A stretch of 64,000 nucleotides of DNA from Microbacterium oxydans (GTDB lineage: Bacteria > Actinomycetota > Actinomycetes > Actinomycetales > Microbacteriaceae). Under the pieces are notes generated by a model. It worked only from the letters and a program-made list of their open reading frames with translations. It ran no database searches and had not been told where the DNA came from. Shown here piece by piece: positions 48,404 through 56,899 of this stretch; position 1 is the stretch's first letter; every line of letters begins with the position of its first letter. The DNA is taken from the NCBI RefSeq assembly GCF_900095745.1, contig NZ_FMIR01000005.1:20978-84977 (forward strand), read 5' to 3'. The position numbers and the translations under genes are program-made.

Positions 48404-48474
48404 GTGAAGGAGATCTCACGCTCTGAAGGAGCTGTGTGCGGAAAGGCTCCTGTGAAGCGTGAGATCTCCTTCAC
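48404..48474. repeat. 71-nt nested palindrome, copy B
   Basis: Outer arms GTGAAGGAGATCTCACGC (48404-48421) and GCGTGAGATCTCCTTCAC (48457-48474) are a perfect 18-bp match. The inner GAAGGAGC has an imperfect partner, GCTCCTGT. Apart from a few bases it is the same as copy A, including the flanks GTT before and GTCACG after. It stands between the 5' end of one minus-strand gene and the 3' end of the next. Confidence 0.85.
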
Positions 48475-48521
48475 GTCACGTGGGGCGACGCGGGTCGCAC
48501 CCCGCGACGACGACGCGGGCG

Positions 48522-48905
48522 TCAGGCCTGAGGCAGCGCCGCGACGACGTCGATCTCGACGAGGATGTTCGCGAGCTGCGAGCCCACGGTCGTGCGCACG
48601 GGGTACGGCGCGGTGAAGAACTCCTCGTACGCCTCGTTGAACTCGGCGAAGTCGGCGAGGTCCTGCAGGTGCACGGTCGACTTCACGACGTCGTCCGTGG
48701 TCAGCCCGTGCACGGCGAGCACCTTCTGGATGTTCCGGAGCACCTGGCGGGTCTGTTCGCCGACGCTCTCGGGAACGGCGTGGTCGTTCGCCGCGTCCTG
48801 CGGGCCGAAACCCGCGGTGTACAGGAATCCGTTCGCGACCACCCCGTGGCTGTAGGGTCCGGCGGGCGTGGGCGCCCCGTCTGCGTAGAATCCGGTCTTC
48901 GGCAT
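48522..48905 (-). CDS. RidA-family enamine/imine deaminase
   Basis: 127 residues, one compact RidA domain: PAGPYSHGVVANGFLYTAG, EQTRQVLRNIQKVLAVHG, VVKSTVHLQDLADFAEFNEA and the catalytic Arg in PYPVRTTVGSQL. RidA hydrolyses reactive 2-aminoacrylate-type enamines released by PLP dehydratases. It is the last gene of an operon that also encodes such a PLP enzyme, so its job here is clear. GAAAGGAAAG precedes the ATG at 48905. Confidence 0.92.
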   Translation of the reverse strand: MPKTGFYADGAPTPAGPYSHGVVANGFLYTAGFGPQDAANDHAVPESVGEQTRQVLRNIQKVLAVHGLTTDDVVKSTVHLQDLADFAEFNEAYEEFFTAPYPVRTTVGSQLANILVEIDVVAALPQA

Positions 48906-48928
48906 CTTTCTTTCCTTTCGTTGACGAT

Positions 48929-50515
48929 TCAGGTCTGTGGTGAGCGGCGGAGGCCCCGACCCGGCAGGGCGCCGGTCAGGTCACCGTCGGCGAGAACGCG
49001 GATGCCGGCGACGAACACGTCGTCGATGCCCACTCCGCGCCCGCGTGGGCTCTCGTAGGTGGCGGTGTCGGCGACCGTCGCCGCGTCCACGAGCACGAGG
49101 TCGGCCACCGCGCCCGCCTCGACGGCGCCGCGGCGTCCGAGGCCGAAACGCCGGGCCGGCAGCGTCGACAGGTGGTGCACCGCATCCGACCAGGTCCAGG
49201 TCGCCCGCTCGCGCACGTATTCGCGGAGAAAGAGGGAGAACGAGCCGGCGGCACGCGGATGGGGGTGGGCGCCGATGAAGATGCCGTCGGAGCCGCCCAT
49301 GTGCGCGGGGTGACTGAAGATGCGGGCGAGCTCCGTGCCCGAGCGAGGGCTGCGAACCGCCATGACAGCACTGCACTCCAGCCGGGACGCAGCCAGCGCG
49401 TCGAGGGCGAAGTCGATCGGGGCGACACCCGCGCGCCCGGATGCCTCGCGAAGAGTGAGCCCGTGCGCCCAGGCCAGATCGGGCGCGGCGAGATGGGCGA
49501 GGGTGATCATGTCGGCCCACTCCGGGCCGAGGCTGGCGCTGCGCACAGCCCGCAGCGTGCAGAGCTCGCGAAGCTCGGCGCGGCGCGACGGGTCCGAGAT
49601 CACGGCGACCGCCTCCGCCACGGGCAGCGCCGATACCTCGGGCGGGAGCAGCGGCATGCCCAGCAGCGTGCACCCGCGGGTATAGGGGTACGCGTCGAAG
49701 GTCGCATCCACCCCGGCGGCATCCAGCGCGGCGAGCTGATCGAGCACGATGTCGGCGTCGGCGTGGAAGTGCGAGATGTGCACGGGCAGCGGCGATCCCG
49801 CCTGCTCGGCGGCCAGACGGGCGATCTCGGCGATCTCCCCCGTGCCGGCGGCGGTGTTCGACTCGTACCCTCCGCGCATGTGCGTCACGTACACGCCTCC
49901 GGCCCGCGCGACCGGCTCGCAGAGGGCGGCGATCTCGGCGGCGTCCTGGAAGATGCCGGGCGCGTAGTCCAGCCCGGTCGACAGGCCGAGGGCACCGTCG
50001 GCCATCCCCTGCGCGACCAGCTCCTGCATGCGCCGGCGCTCCTCGTCGGATGCTGAGCCACCCCTGCGACCGCACACCTCGAAGCGCACAGTGCCCGCCG
50101 GCACGAGATAGCCGGCGTTCACCGGCGACGTTCCATCCACGGAGGCCAGGTACGCGTCCACACCCCCGCCCCGGTAGGTCGGGTGCGTCCCGTTGATCGC
50201 GGCGAAGTACTCGGTGGCGTACTCGCCACTGCCCGGCGCGTACGACACACCGTCCTGTCCGGCGATCACGGTGGTGATGCCCTGGCGCAGTAGTGACAGC
50301 GTCACCTCGGGGTCACTCAGCAGGCCGTCGGCGTGGGAGTGCGCGTCGATGAAACCGGGAAGCACCAGGCGGTCGGAGGCGTCGACGACCTCGTCACCGG
50401 GACGGGCCTCGATGTCGCCGACTTCTGCGACGAGCCCCTCCTCGATCGCGACGTCGGCGCGCACGAGTCCCGTCGCGTCGACGACGGAGCCGCCGCGGAG
50501 CACTACCCGGTTCAT
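48929..50515 (-). CDS. N-acyl-D-amino-acid deacylase (amidohydrolase)
   Basis: 528 residues, about the full length of D-aminoacylases. Metal-binding GFIDAHSHADG, GLSTGLDYAPG, VTHMRGGYES, VHISHFHADAD, and late GGSDGIFIGAHPHPRAAGSF with the conserved catalytic Asp. It hydrolyses N-acyl-D-amino acids to the free D-amino acid. GAGGAG precedes the ATG at 50515. Its neighbours (D-serine dehydratase-like enzyme, RidA, permease) make a short catabolic route for D-amino acid derivatives. Confidence 0.9.
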   Translation of the reverse strand: MNRVVLRGGSVVDATGLVRADVAIEEGLVAEVGDIEARPGDEVVDASDRLVLPGFIDAHSHADGLLSDPEVTLSLLRQGITTVIAGQDGVSYAPGSGEYATEYFAAINGTHPTYRGGGVDAYLASVDGTSPVNAGYLVPAGTVRFEVCGRRGGSASDEERRRMQELVAQGMADGALGLSTGLDYAPGIFQDAAEIAALCEPVARAGGVYVTHMRGGYESNTAAGTGEIAEIARLAAEQAGSPLPVHISHFHADADIVLDQLAALDAAGVDATFDAYPYTRGCTLLGMPLLPPEVSALPVAEAVAVISDPSRRAELRELCTLRAVRSASLGPEWADMITLAHLAAPDLAWAHGLTLREASGRAGVAPIDFALDALAASRLECSAVMAVRSPRSGTELARIFSHPAHMGGSDGIFIGAHPHPRAAGSFSLFLREYVRERATWTWSDAVHHLSTLPARRFGLGRRGAVEAGAVADLVLVDAATVADTATYESPRGRGVGIDDVFVAGIRVLADGDLTGALPGRGLRRSPQT

Positions 50516-50526
50516 CGCTGCTCTCC

Positions 50527-51786
50527 TCAGAAGTAGGTGCGGACGAGGCCTGTGACCACGTCGGAATCGGCGGATTCGACGACCGGCAGCACACGCCACT
50601 TGTCGAAGGCGGTGCAGGGGTGCGACAGCCCGAGACGCACGACCGAGCCGATCGCGAGCGCCTGCTCCGACCGCACGTACGAGTGCTGATCGTTCATCGC
50701 CGAGACCTCGCCGTGCAGCGGCTGCCAGGGGCCGGCGACACCGGCGGACGAGGAGCGGGGGATCGGCAGCCCCTCGTCGTAGGGCAGATCCCGCTTGCCG
50801 GCGTCGACGAGAGCCAGACCGGGCTCCGGCGCCGACACGACCCGCGCGAGTCCGTGCATCGCATTCACGAACCGCGGGGAGCCGTCGGGCTGCGCGGCCC
50901 CCTCATCGAACGGCGAGATGCTGCGATAGAACCCGTCGTCGTGCACGATGTAGGCGCCCGAGCGGAGGGTGAAGTGCGTGCGGTCATCTCGCGCGGCCGC
51001 GCCCCAGACATCGGCGACGACGTCGAAGTACGCGCTGCCACCGGCAGTCACGTAGAGCTCGCCGTCGTCGTAGAGCGGTGCGATCGCGGCGTGCAGCTCG
51101 AGCTGCGACTCCAGGTACGCGCGGACGGCCACGAGCGCCGCGGCGGAGCGATCGTGCGCGAGACTTCCCTCGTATCCGCCCACCCCGGCGAGGCGCAGCA
51201 CGGAGGATGCAGCGATGCGCTCAGCCACGCGCACCGCTTCGTCGATCGACCGCGCACCGGTGCGACCACCCGCGCCGCCGAGCTCGACGCAGACGTCGAC
51301 CGGACGCGGTGTGCCGGTGGAGAGCAGAGCCGCCTCCATCGCCTCGACCGTCGCGATCGAGTCGGCCCAGCTCACGAACCGGAAGTCCGGATCCGCCAGC
51401 TCCTGCGCCAACCACGCCAGCGCGGGCCGATCGACGGCGGCGTTCGCGAGCATCACCGAGTCGACGCCCAGATCGCGGGCGGTGCGCACCTGCCCCATGG
51501 TCGCGAACGTGATGCCGAGCGCACCGGCATCCGTCTGCCGCTTCCACAGCGCGGGCGCCATAGTGGTCTTGCCGTGGGGCATGAGGGCGAGCCCCCGCTC
51601 CGCACACCACTGCGCCATGGTGGCGACGTTCGCCGTCATCGCGGCGTCGTCGAGCACGATCAGCGGTGTCCAGAACTCGTCGAGCCGTGGTTCCGTGGCG
51701 AGGAATTGCTCCGCGGTCAGACCCGCGGCGCGCACGGGCAGGCCCTTGTCACGCGCCGTGAGGAGCTCGGCATCCATCTGCGTCAT
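50527..51786 (-). CDS. D-serine dehydratase-like / D-threonine aldolase-fold PLP enzyme
   Basis: 419 residues. Fold-type III (alanine racemase-like): FWTPLIVLDDAAMTANVATM, PLP lysine in ALMPHGKTTMAP, VELGGAGGRTGARS and VTAGGSAYFDV. The metal-binding LGLSHPCTAFDKW near the C-terminus (His and Cys) is typical of the DSD1/D-threonine aldolase group. It likely dehydrates a D-hydroxy amino acid such as D-serine to a 2-enamine, which RidA then clears. Its ATG overlaps the permease stop (ATGA). Confidence 0.88.
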   Translation of the reverse strand: MTQMDAELLTARDKGLPVRAAGLTAEQFLATEPRLDEFWTPLIVLDDAAMTANVATMAQWCAERGLALMPHGKTTMAPALWKRQTDAGALGITFATMGQVRTARDLGVDSVMLANAAVDRPALAWLAQELADPDFRFVSWADSIATVEAMEAALLSTGTPRPVDVCVELGGAGGRTGARSIDEAVRVAERIAASSVLRLAGVGGYEGSLAHDRSAAALVAVRAYLESQLELHAAIAPLYDDGELYVTAGGSAYFDVVADVWGAAARDDRTHFTLRSGAYIVHDDGFYRSISPFDEGAAQPDGSPRFVNAMHGLARVVSAPEPGLALVDAGKRDLPYDEGLPIPRSSSAGVAGPWQPLHGEVSAMNDQHSYVRSEQALAIGSVVRLGLSHPCTAFDKWRVLPVVESADSDVVTGLVRTYF

Positions 51787-53141
51787 CGCGAGGCTCCCGT
51801 CTTGATCGAAGCGGTCGATCGCACTTCGTGCAGTCGACCCGCGCCTTCGACATCCGGCTGGATCGACGCGACCAGCGTGGCGATGACACCGACCACCGAG
51901 ATGACACCCGCGTAGACGACGACCGGCCAGAAGGCGCCTCCGGCGGCCGCGACCAGCGCGGTGCAGATGAGCGGAGCGAGACCGCCGCCGAGGGTGTTGG
52001 AGAACTGGTACCCGATGTTGACGCCGGTGGTGCGCGCCTCCGGGTCGAACATCTCGACCAGCATCGTCGAGAGGGTGGCCTGCATGGCCACACCGAACAC
52101 CACGAATCCGAGGATCTGGCCGAGCCAGATCAGCCACATGTTCCCCGTGTCGAACAGCATGAACGCCGGGTAGACCATGGCCGCGAAGCCGAGGCAGCCG
52201 ATGATGTAGACGGTGCGCCGACCGATGCGGTCGGAGATCGCTCCCCACAGCGGCGCGACGACGATCTGCAGCAGACCCACGAGCATGGTGCCGGCGAAGC
52301 CGATCCACACCGGGATGTCCCGGTCGGCCAGCATGTACGCCAGACCGTAAGTGAGCACCACATAGCCGGCGATCGATTGCGGCAGGCCGATCAGGATGCC
52401 CATGATCGCGTTCTTCGGGTGCCGGAACGCCTCGACGAGCGGGTTGGGCTTCTTGCCCGTCGTGGCCAGGAGCAGCGTCTGCGTCTCGGTGAAGGCCTCG
52501 GATTCTTCGAGCTGACGACGAAGCAGCACGGCGGCGATCGCGAGCACGATCGAGAAGACGAACGGGATGCGCCATCCCCACTGCAGGAACCAGGATTCGG
52601 GAGCGAGGCCGAGACCGGCCATCAGACCGCCCGACACCACGTTCGCGATGCCCGCACCGCTGATGAGGAACGCACCGTAGAGCCCGCGCTTGCCGGTCGG
52701 TGCCGCTTCGACGACCATCGTGGCCGCGCCACCCATCTCGCCGCCGACGAAGAAGCCCTGGAAGAGTCGGCACAGCACGAGCAGCAGCGGGGCGGCGATC
52801 CCGATCACCTGGTCGGAGGGGATGAGGCCGATGCCGGTCGTCGCGAGTCCCATGCCGATGACGGTGCTCATCAGCACCACCTTGCGGCCCTTGCGGTCAC
52901 CGACGATCCCCCAGATGATGCCTCCGACCGGGCGGAGGAAGAATCCGACGGCGAACGTCGCGAACGAGTTGAGCTCGGCGATCAGCGGATCGCTCGAGGA
53001 GAAGAACACCGCGGGGAACACGACAGCAGCGGCGAGGCCGTACAGGTAGTAGTCGTAGTACTCGATGAGCGTTCCGATCGCCCCACCGGCGATCGTCTTG
53101 CGCTGCTTCGGGGTCAGTCCAGATGAGGCGGCAGTGGCCAT
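51783..53141 (-). CDS. MHS-family MFS permease
   Basis: 452 residues, 12 TM helices. Metabolite:H+ symporter features: GGAIGTLIEYYDYYLYGLAA at the start, FFLRPVGGIIWGIVGDRKGR (motif A), LCRLFQGFFVGGEMGGAATM. Members import shikimate, citrate, proline or betaine. As first gene of the D-amino acid operon it should import the N-acyl-D-amino acid or the D-amino acid. A perfect 7-bp inverted repeat lies upstream. Confidence 0.9.
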   Translation of the reverse strand: MATAASSGLTPKQRKTIAGGAIGTLIEYYDYYLYGLAAAVVFPAVFFSSSDPLIAELNSFATFAVGFFLRPVGGIIWGIVGDRKGRKVVLMSTVIGMGLATTGIGLIPSDQVIGIAAPLLLVLCRLFQGFFVGGEMGGAATMVVEAAPTGKRGLYGAFLISGAGIANVVSGGLMAGLGLAPESWFLQWGWRIPFVFSIVLAIAAVLLRRQLEESEAFTETQTLLLATTGKKPNPLVEAFRHPKNAIMGILIGLPQSIAGYVVLTYGLAYMLADRDIPVWIGFAGTMLVGLLQIVVAPLWGAISDRIGRRTVYIIGCLGFAAMVYPAFMLFDTGNMWLIWLGQILGFVVFGVAMQATLSTMLVEMFDPEARTTGVNIGYQFSNTLGGGLAPLICTALVAAAGGAFWPVVVYAGVISVVGVIATLVASIQPDVEGAGRLHEVRSTASIKTGASR

Positions 53142-53230
53142 CCGGGGCTCCTTGCTCGGTTGATGCGCGACCGCATCCGTTGCGGTCGGCCTCGACGGAT
53201 CGTCTGGGGCGTGGATAAACTAGCAGCGAA

Positions 53231-53247
53231 ATAGACAATCTGTCTAT
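53231..53247. promoter_or_regulatory. Operator candidate ATAGACA-atc-TGTCTAT
   Basis: A perfect 7-bp inverted repeat in the divergent gap between the MHS permease and the DauR-like regulator, in an AT-rich patch typical of promoters. It is the best candidate for the regulator's binding site and could control both transcripts. Confidence 0.6.
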
Positions 53248-53298
53248 CTCTCGTATTTTTTGTACGCCTGTATCCTTGCTCCGGATTGGAGTCACAGA

Positions 53299-54015
53299 AT
53301 GCCGACATCGACGACAGCAGAGAACGCGGTCGCGGCCCTCGCCGACGACCTCGCACGGGAGACCTACGAGAGCGCCGAGGAGGTCCTCCGCCTCTATCGG
53401 CCGGTCCTGCGCGCCCTCGCCACCGCGGCCGGACCGACCGTCGAGGTCGTGCTCCACAACCTCGACGGCACCGACGTCGACCTCGGTCATACGATCATGG
53501 CCATCGAGAACGGGCACGTGACCGGACGCGCCGTCGGCGGCCCGTCGACCTCGCTCGGCCTGGACGTGCTGAAGGACCGGCGCGGGAACCACGACGCCTT
53601 CGGCTACACCGGTTACACGAGTGACGGGCGGGAACTCCGCTGCTCCTCGGTCTACTTCCACAATCGCGCGGGTGACATCATCGCGTCGCTGTGCGTGAAC
53701 GTCGACCTCAGCCCGCTGCTGCTCGCCCGCCAGACGCTCGACGCACTGCTGCCCTCATCGGAGCCCGCGGACGCCCCGAAAGAGTACTTCGGCGCCGACC
53801 TCGTGTCGGTGATGGACTCGATGATCACCGAGGCCATCCGCGAGATCGGCCGACCGCTCGAGAGCATGACCCGCGACGACAAGATCACCGTGCTGGAGCG
53901 GCTGGACCAGCGCGGCGCCACGCAGATGCGCAAGTCCGTGGAGGCGATCGCGAAGCGGCTCGGCATCTCGCGCGTGACCGCGTACTCCTACCTCGACGAG
54001 GCCAGAACACGATGA
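53299..54015 (+). CDS. DauR/YheO-type transcription regulator (PAS plus HTH)
   Basis: 238 residues from the ATG at 53299 (TTGGAG upstream). YheO-like PAS domain: YRPVLRALATAAGPTVEVVL, HNLDGTDVDLGHTIMAIENG, YFHNRAGDIIASLCVNVDLS. C-terminal HTH: TVLERLDQRGATQMRKSVEA, IAKRLGISRVTAYSYLDEA. DauR represses D-arginine catabolism in Pseudomonas. Here the divergent genes break down N-acyl-D-amino acids, a good match. It shares a transcript with eda and a rhodanese gene (ATGA overlap). Confidence 0.88.
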   Translation: MPTSTTAENAVAALADDLARETYESAEEVLRLYRPVLRALATAAGPTVEVVLHNLDGTDVDLGHTIMAIENGHVTGRAVGGPSTSLGLDVLKDRRGNHDAFGYTGYTSDGRELRCSSVYFHNRAGDIIASLCVNVDLSPLLLARQTLDALLPSSEPADAPKEYFGADLVSVMDSMITEAIREIGRPLESMTRDDKITVLERLDQRGATQMRKSVEAIAKRLGISRVTAYSYLDEARTR

Positions 54016-54662
54016 CCCACACAGGGATGACGGGAACAGGGATGACGATGGACAACTCCGGATTCGACGAGCTCTTCGGCGGCACGCGCCTGATGGCGAT
54101 CCTCCGCGGCATGGGAGCGGAGCGGAGCCTCGCCGTGTCGACCACCGCGTGGGACCTCGGGATCGATGTCGTCGAACTCCCCATCCAGACCGCTGATGAC
54201 GTCGAGGCGCTGCGCGTGGTCGCCGCCGCCGGACGCGAGCGCGGCAAGGTCGTCGGCGCCGGCACCGTGGTGTCGGCCGAGCATGTCGCCCAGGCGGTCT
54301 CTGCCGGCGCTGCGTTCACGGTCAGCCCGGGTCTCGACCTCGACGTCGTGCGTGCTTCCCACGAGGCAGGGCTGATCAGCCTTCCCGGCGTCGCCACGGC
54401 GAGCGAGGTGCAGTCCGCCCTCGCCGCAGGACTCACCTGGCTCAAGGCGTTCCCCGCTTCGGTCCTCGGTCCGCAGTGGCTCACGGCGATGAACGGCCCG
54501 TTCCCGCAGGCGCGCTTCGTGACGACGGGCGGCATGAACGCGGCCAACGCGGGCGAGTACCTCGACGCGGGCGCCCACGTCGTCGCCGTCGGCTCGGCGC
54601 TCGAAGACCCTGCGCAGCTGCCGCAGCTCGCCGCCCTGCTCGGCTCTGCCCCTCGCGCATGA
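54012..54662 (+). CDS. eda: KDPG/KHG aldolase
   Basis: 216 residues. The ATG at 54012 overlaps the regulator stop; ATGs at 54027, 54042 and 54048 are in frame, and the repetitive start (MTHTGMTGTGMTMDN) makes one of these possible. TIM-barrel aldolase with LMAILRGM, IDVVELPIQTADDV, VVGAGTV, SPGLDLDV, GVATASEV and the Schiff-base Lys in TWLKAFPASVLGP. It splits 2-keto-3-deoxy-6-phosphogluconate or 4-hydroxy-2-oxoglutarate. The latter use would fit D-amino acid or hydroxyproline breakdown nearby. Confidence 0.88.
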   Translation: MTHTGMTGTGMTMDNSGFDELFGGTRLMAILRGMGAERSLAVSTTAWDLGIDVVELPIQTADDVEALRVVAAAGRERGKVVGAGTVVSAEHVAQAVSAGAAFTVSPGLDLDVVRASHEAGLISLPGVATASEVQSALAAGLTWLKAFPASVLGPQWLTAMNGPFPQARFVTTGGMNAANAGEYLDAGAHVVAVGSALEDPAQLPQLAALLGSAPRA

Positions 54663-55060
54663 CCGATCTCGACGCGCGGCTCGCGTACGTCGACGCACGC
54701 CTGGCGTATGAGATCGACGCGGTCGCCGCGCACGATGCCGTGGCCGCCGGTGAGGTGCTGCTGGTCGACACGCGACGGCTGGAGTCCTGGCAGCACGGCC
54801 ACATCGCCGGCGCGGTGCATCTGCCCCAGTCGGAGATCGCGTCGGGGATCGAGTCGCTTCCCCGCGATCGCACGCTCGTCGTCTACGGCTGGGGCCCCGG
54901 ATGCAACGGGGCCACGGCGACCGCGCGCGTGCTGCTCGCCGCCGGCCTCGATGTGCGCGAGTTGCTCGGCGGGTTCGAGTACTGGGTCCGCAACGGGTTC
55001 GAGGTCGAAGGGGCGGTTTCCCGCCAGGCCCCCGACCCTCTCGTGACCGCCGAGAGCTGA
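54659..55060 (+). CDS. Rhodanese-like sulfurtransferase
   Basis: 133 residues, single rhodanese domain: EVLLVDTRRLESWQHGHIAG, AVHLPQSEI, and the active-site Cys in VYGWGPGCNGATATARVL, then LGGFEYWVRNGFEVEG. The longer loop GWGPGCNGATATA differs from the usual six-residue loop. It overlaps the eda stop by ATGA and ends the operon. Its link to D-amino acid catabolism is unclear; it may handle sulfur from D-cysteine or similar. Confidence 0.85.
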   Translation: MTDLDARLAYVDARLAYEIDAVAAHDAVAAGEVLLVDTRRLESWQHGHIAGAVHLPQSEIASGIESLPRDRTLVVYGWGPGCNGATATARVLLAAGLDVRELLGGFEYWVRNGFEVEGAVSRQAPDPLVTAES

Positions 55061-55113
55061 GACTGGCATCCACCACCTCCGCGCGAGCGACTCCTGACAC
55101 GCGACCGCGTGTT

Positions 55114-55184
55114 CTGAAGGAGAACTCCCGCTTTGAAGGAGCCCTGCGCTGGATGGCTCCTTCAGAACGCGAGATCTCCTTCAT
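55114..55184. repeat. 71-nt nested palindrome, copy C
   Basis: Outer arms TGAAGGAGAACTC (55115-55127) and GAGATCTCCTTCA (55171-55183) with one mismatch; inner arms GAAGGAGCC (55135-55143) and GGCTCCTTC (55155-55163). It lies between convergent genes. The AACTC spelling in the left arm matches the GC-rich variant at 4193 and links the two subtypes. Confidence 0.8.
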
Positions 55185-55236
55185 GTTGGGTGGGGCGGGA
55201 CGGATGCTGCACGAAGCGGGTAGGGGTGGCACCGCC

Positions 55237-56718
55237 TCACCGCAGCCCGAAGGGACCGAGCACCACGCGGCGGCGGCTCCGCACCCAGACCACACCGTCG
55301 GCGCGCTTCTCGGCGCGGGTCGCGAAGCGGTAGCGATAGGACACGGCGCGGACCCACCGCGGCCGTTCACCGTCGAAGGGATCGACCCGGATCAGAGCGA
55401 GTGTCGGAGCATCCGCTTCGAGCAGACGCACCAGGAACGCCGTGAACCAGTCGTCGAACGACTGCCCGAGCGGCAGGAACCACATCAGCCAGTCGAGGCG
55501 CAGATGGTACGGAGCGAACTGCCGCGGCATCCGTCGCACGTCTCCGGGCTTGCCCCGGAACTCGTACTCCCGCCACTCGACGCCCTCTTCATCGCCTGAC
55601 CCCTCGACGACGATCTCGATGCGTTCCTTCGTGACCGTGCCGAAGGCGCCGTAGGCGTTGGCGAGTTGCCAGCGGTTGAAGCTCGCGTTCATGAGTTGCC
55701 GCCGCGCGAACAGGTTGCGCATCGCCGGCACGCTCACCACGACGTAGAGCAGCCCGACGGCCGAGGTGATCACGACCCAGTACAGGGGGATGCCGGAGAG
55801 GATCCACGGCAATGCGCTCGTCGGAACGCTCTCGGGAGCCCCCACCCCCGGCAACCCGATCGCCGAGACCGCGATGACCATCGTCGCCCAATTCAGCCAC
55901 GCGAAGTTGCCCGTCAGCACGAGCCAGGCCTGCGTCAGGATCACGATGGATGCCGCGACCGCGCCGACGATCTGCGGCACAGCGCCGGGCATCCACAGCG
56001 ACAGCAGTGGCGCGAACAGGAAGAACGGCACCACGAGCTGCGCGAAGTGGTTGCCCACCACCTCGCCACGGTGGAACCAGCGCGGCAGCAGATGCGCCTG
56101 GCGACTGAGCGGACCCGGCATCGGCTGCGTCTCGTGGTGGTACGTGAGGGCCGTGAGATCGCGCCATTCGCGGCCACCGCGGATCTTGATCATCCCGGCA
56201 CCGAACTCCAGCCGGAACACCAGCCACCAGAACAGCACGATCACGACCGTGGGCGGCGGCTGGTCGTTCGAACCGAGTAACGCCGCGAGGAACCCGGCCT
56301 CCAGCAGCAGCATCTCCCACCCGAACGAGTAGAAGGTCTGCCCGATACTGACGATCGACATGTAGCCGAGCCACAGCGCGAGGAAGCACAGCATCGGCAC
56401 CCACGGCGGACCCCACTGTGGGATGCCGATGACGAGGAGAGTCGCGACCACGATCCCCGCCACGCACAGCGCGACCAGCCGGCGGTCGGAGTAGCGGATG
56501 CGCGAGAACAGCGTCGGATGCAGCATCCGCCGCCGCTCCGCCTTCTGGCCGACCCACTCGAGGAGGGCCGGCGCCGGGAGCAGCCCCTGCTCGCCGAGCA
56601 GCGGCCGGAACTGGTTGAGGCTCGACAGGAACGCGACCAGGTACAGCGCCGCGATGCCGCGCTGCAGCACCTCGCGCGCGAACCCGAAGTCGACCGCCGC
56701 GAACCCGTCCACGGCCAC
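55237..56718 (-). CDS. Lipase-maturation-factor-family membrane protein
   Basis: 493 residues from a GTG at 56718 (another GTG at 56712; no clear ribosome site). Many TM helices in residues 1-340, with family phrases SLNQFRPLLGEQGLLPAPAL, SIGQTFYSFGWEMLLLEAGF, KIRGGREWRDLTALTYHHET and QPMPGPLS. The soluble C-terminal part contains WREYEFRGKPGDVRRMPRQF and APYHLRLDWLMWFLPL. In animals LMF1 matures lipases in the ER. The bacterial role is unknown. It is a single gene flanked by nested palindromes. Confidence 0.82.
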   Translation of the reverse strand: MAVDGFAAVDFGFAREVLQRGIAALYLVAFLSSLNQFRPLLGEQGLLPAPALLEWVGQKAERRRMLHPTLFSRIRYSDRRLVALCVAGIVVATLLVIGIPQWGPPWVPMLCFLALWLGYMSIVSIGQTFYSFGWEMLLLEAGFLAALLGSNDQPPPTVVIVLFWWLVFRLEFGAGMIKIRGGREWRDLTALTYHHETQPMPGPLSRQAHLLPRWFHRGEVVGNHFAQLVVPFFLFAPLLSLWMPGAVPQIVGAVAASIVILTQAWLVLTGNFAWLNWATMVIAVSAIGLPGVGAPESVPTSALPWILSGIPLYWVVITSAVGLLYVVVSVPAMRNLFARRQLMNASFNRWQLANAYGAFGTVTKERIEIVVEGSGDEEGVEWREYEFRGKPGDVRRMPRQFAPYHLRLDWLMWFLPLGQSFDDWFTAFLVRLLEADAPTLALIRVDPFDGERPRWVRAVSYRYRFATRAEKRADGVVWVRSRRRVVLGPFGLR

Positions 56719-56775
56719 AGGCTACGCCGCCGGCATCCGCGGAAAAGGGGGGTTGCGCGCGGAACCCCGCACACA

Positions 56776-56846
56776 ACGAAGGAGATCTCACCCGATGAAG
56801 GAGCCCCTGTGCGAACAGGGCCTTCGAAGGGTGAGATCTCCTTCGT
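56776..56846. repeat. 71-nt nested palindrome, copy D
   Basis: Outer arms CGAAGGAGATCTCACCC (56777-56793) and GGGTGAGATCTCCTTCG (56829-56845) are a perfect 17-bp match. Inner stem CCCTGT/ACAGGG with GAAGG/CCTTC. Compared with copies A and B the arms differ at several bases, and each change is matched on the opposite arm. It lies between two minus-strand genes. Confidence 0.85.
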
Positions 56847-56899
56847 ATCGCGTGCCGACTCCGAGCGGATGCTGCGCCTCAGAGCCGGTGTGGCTCAGG

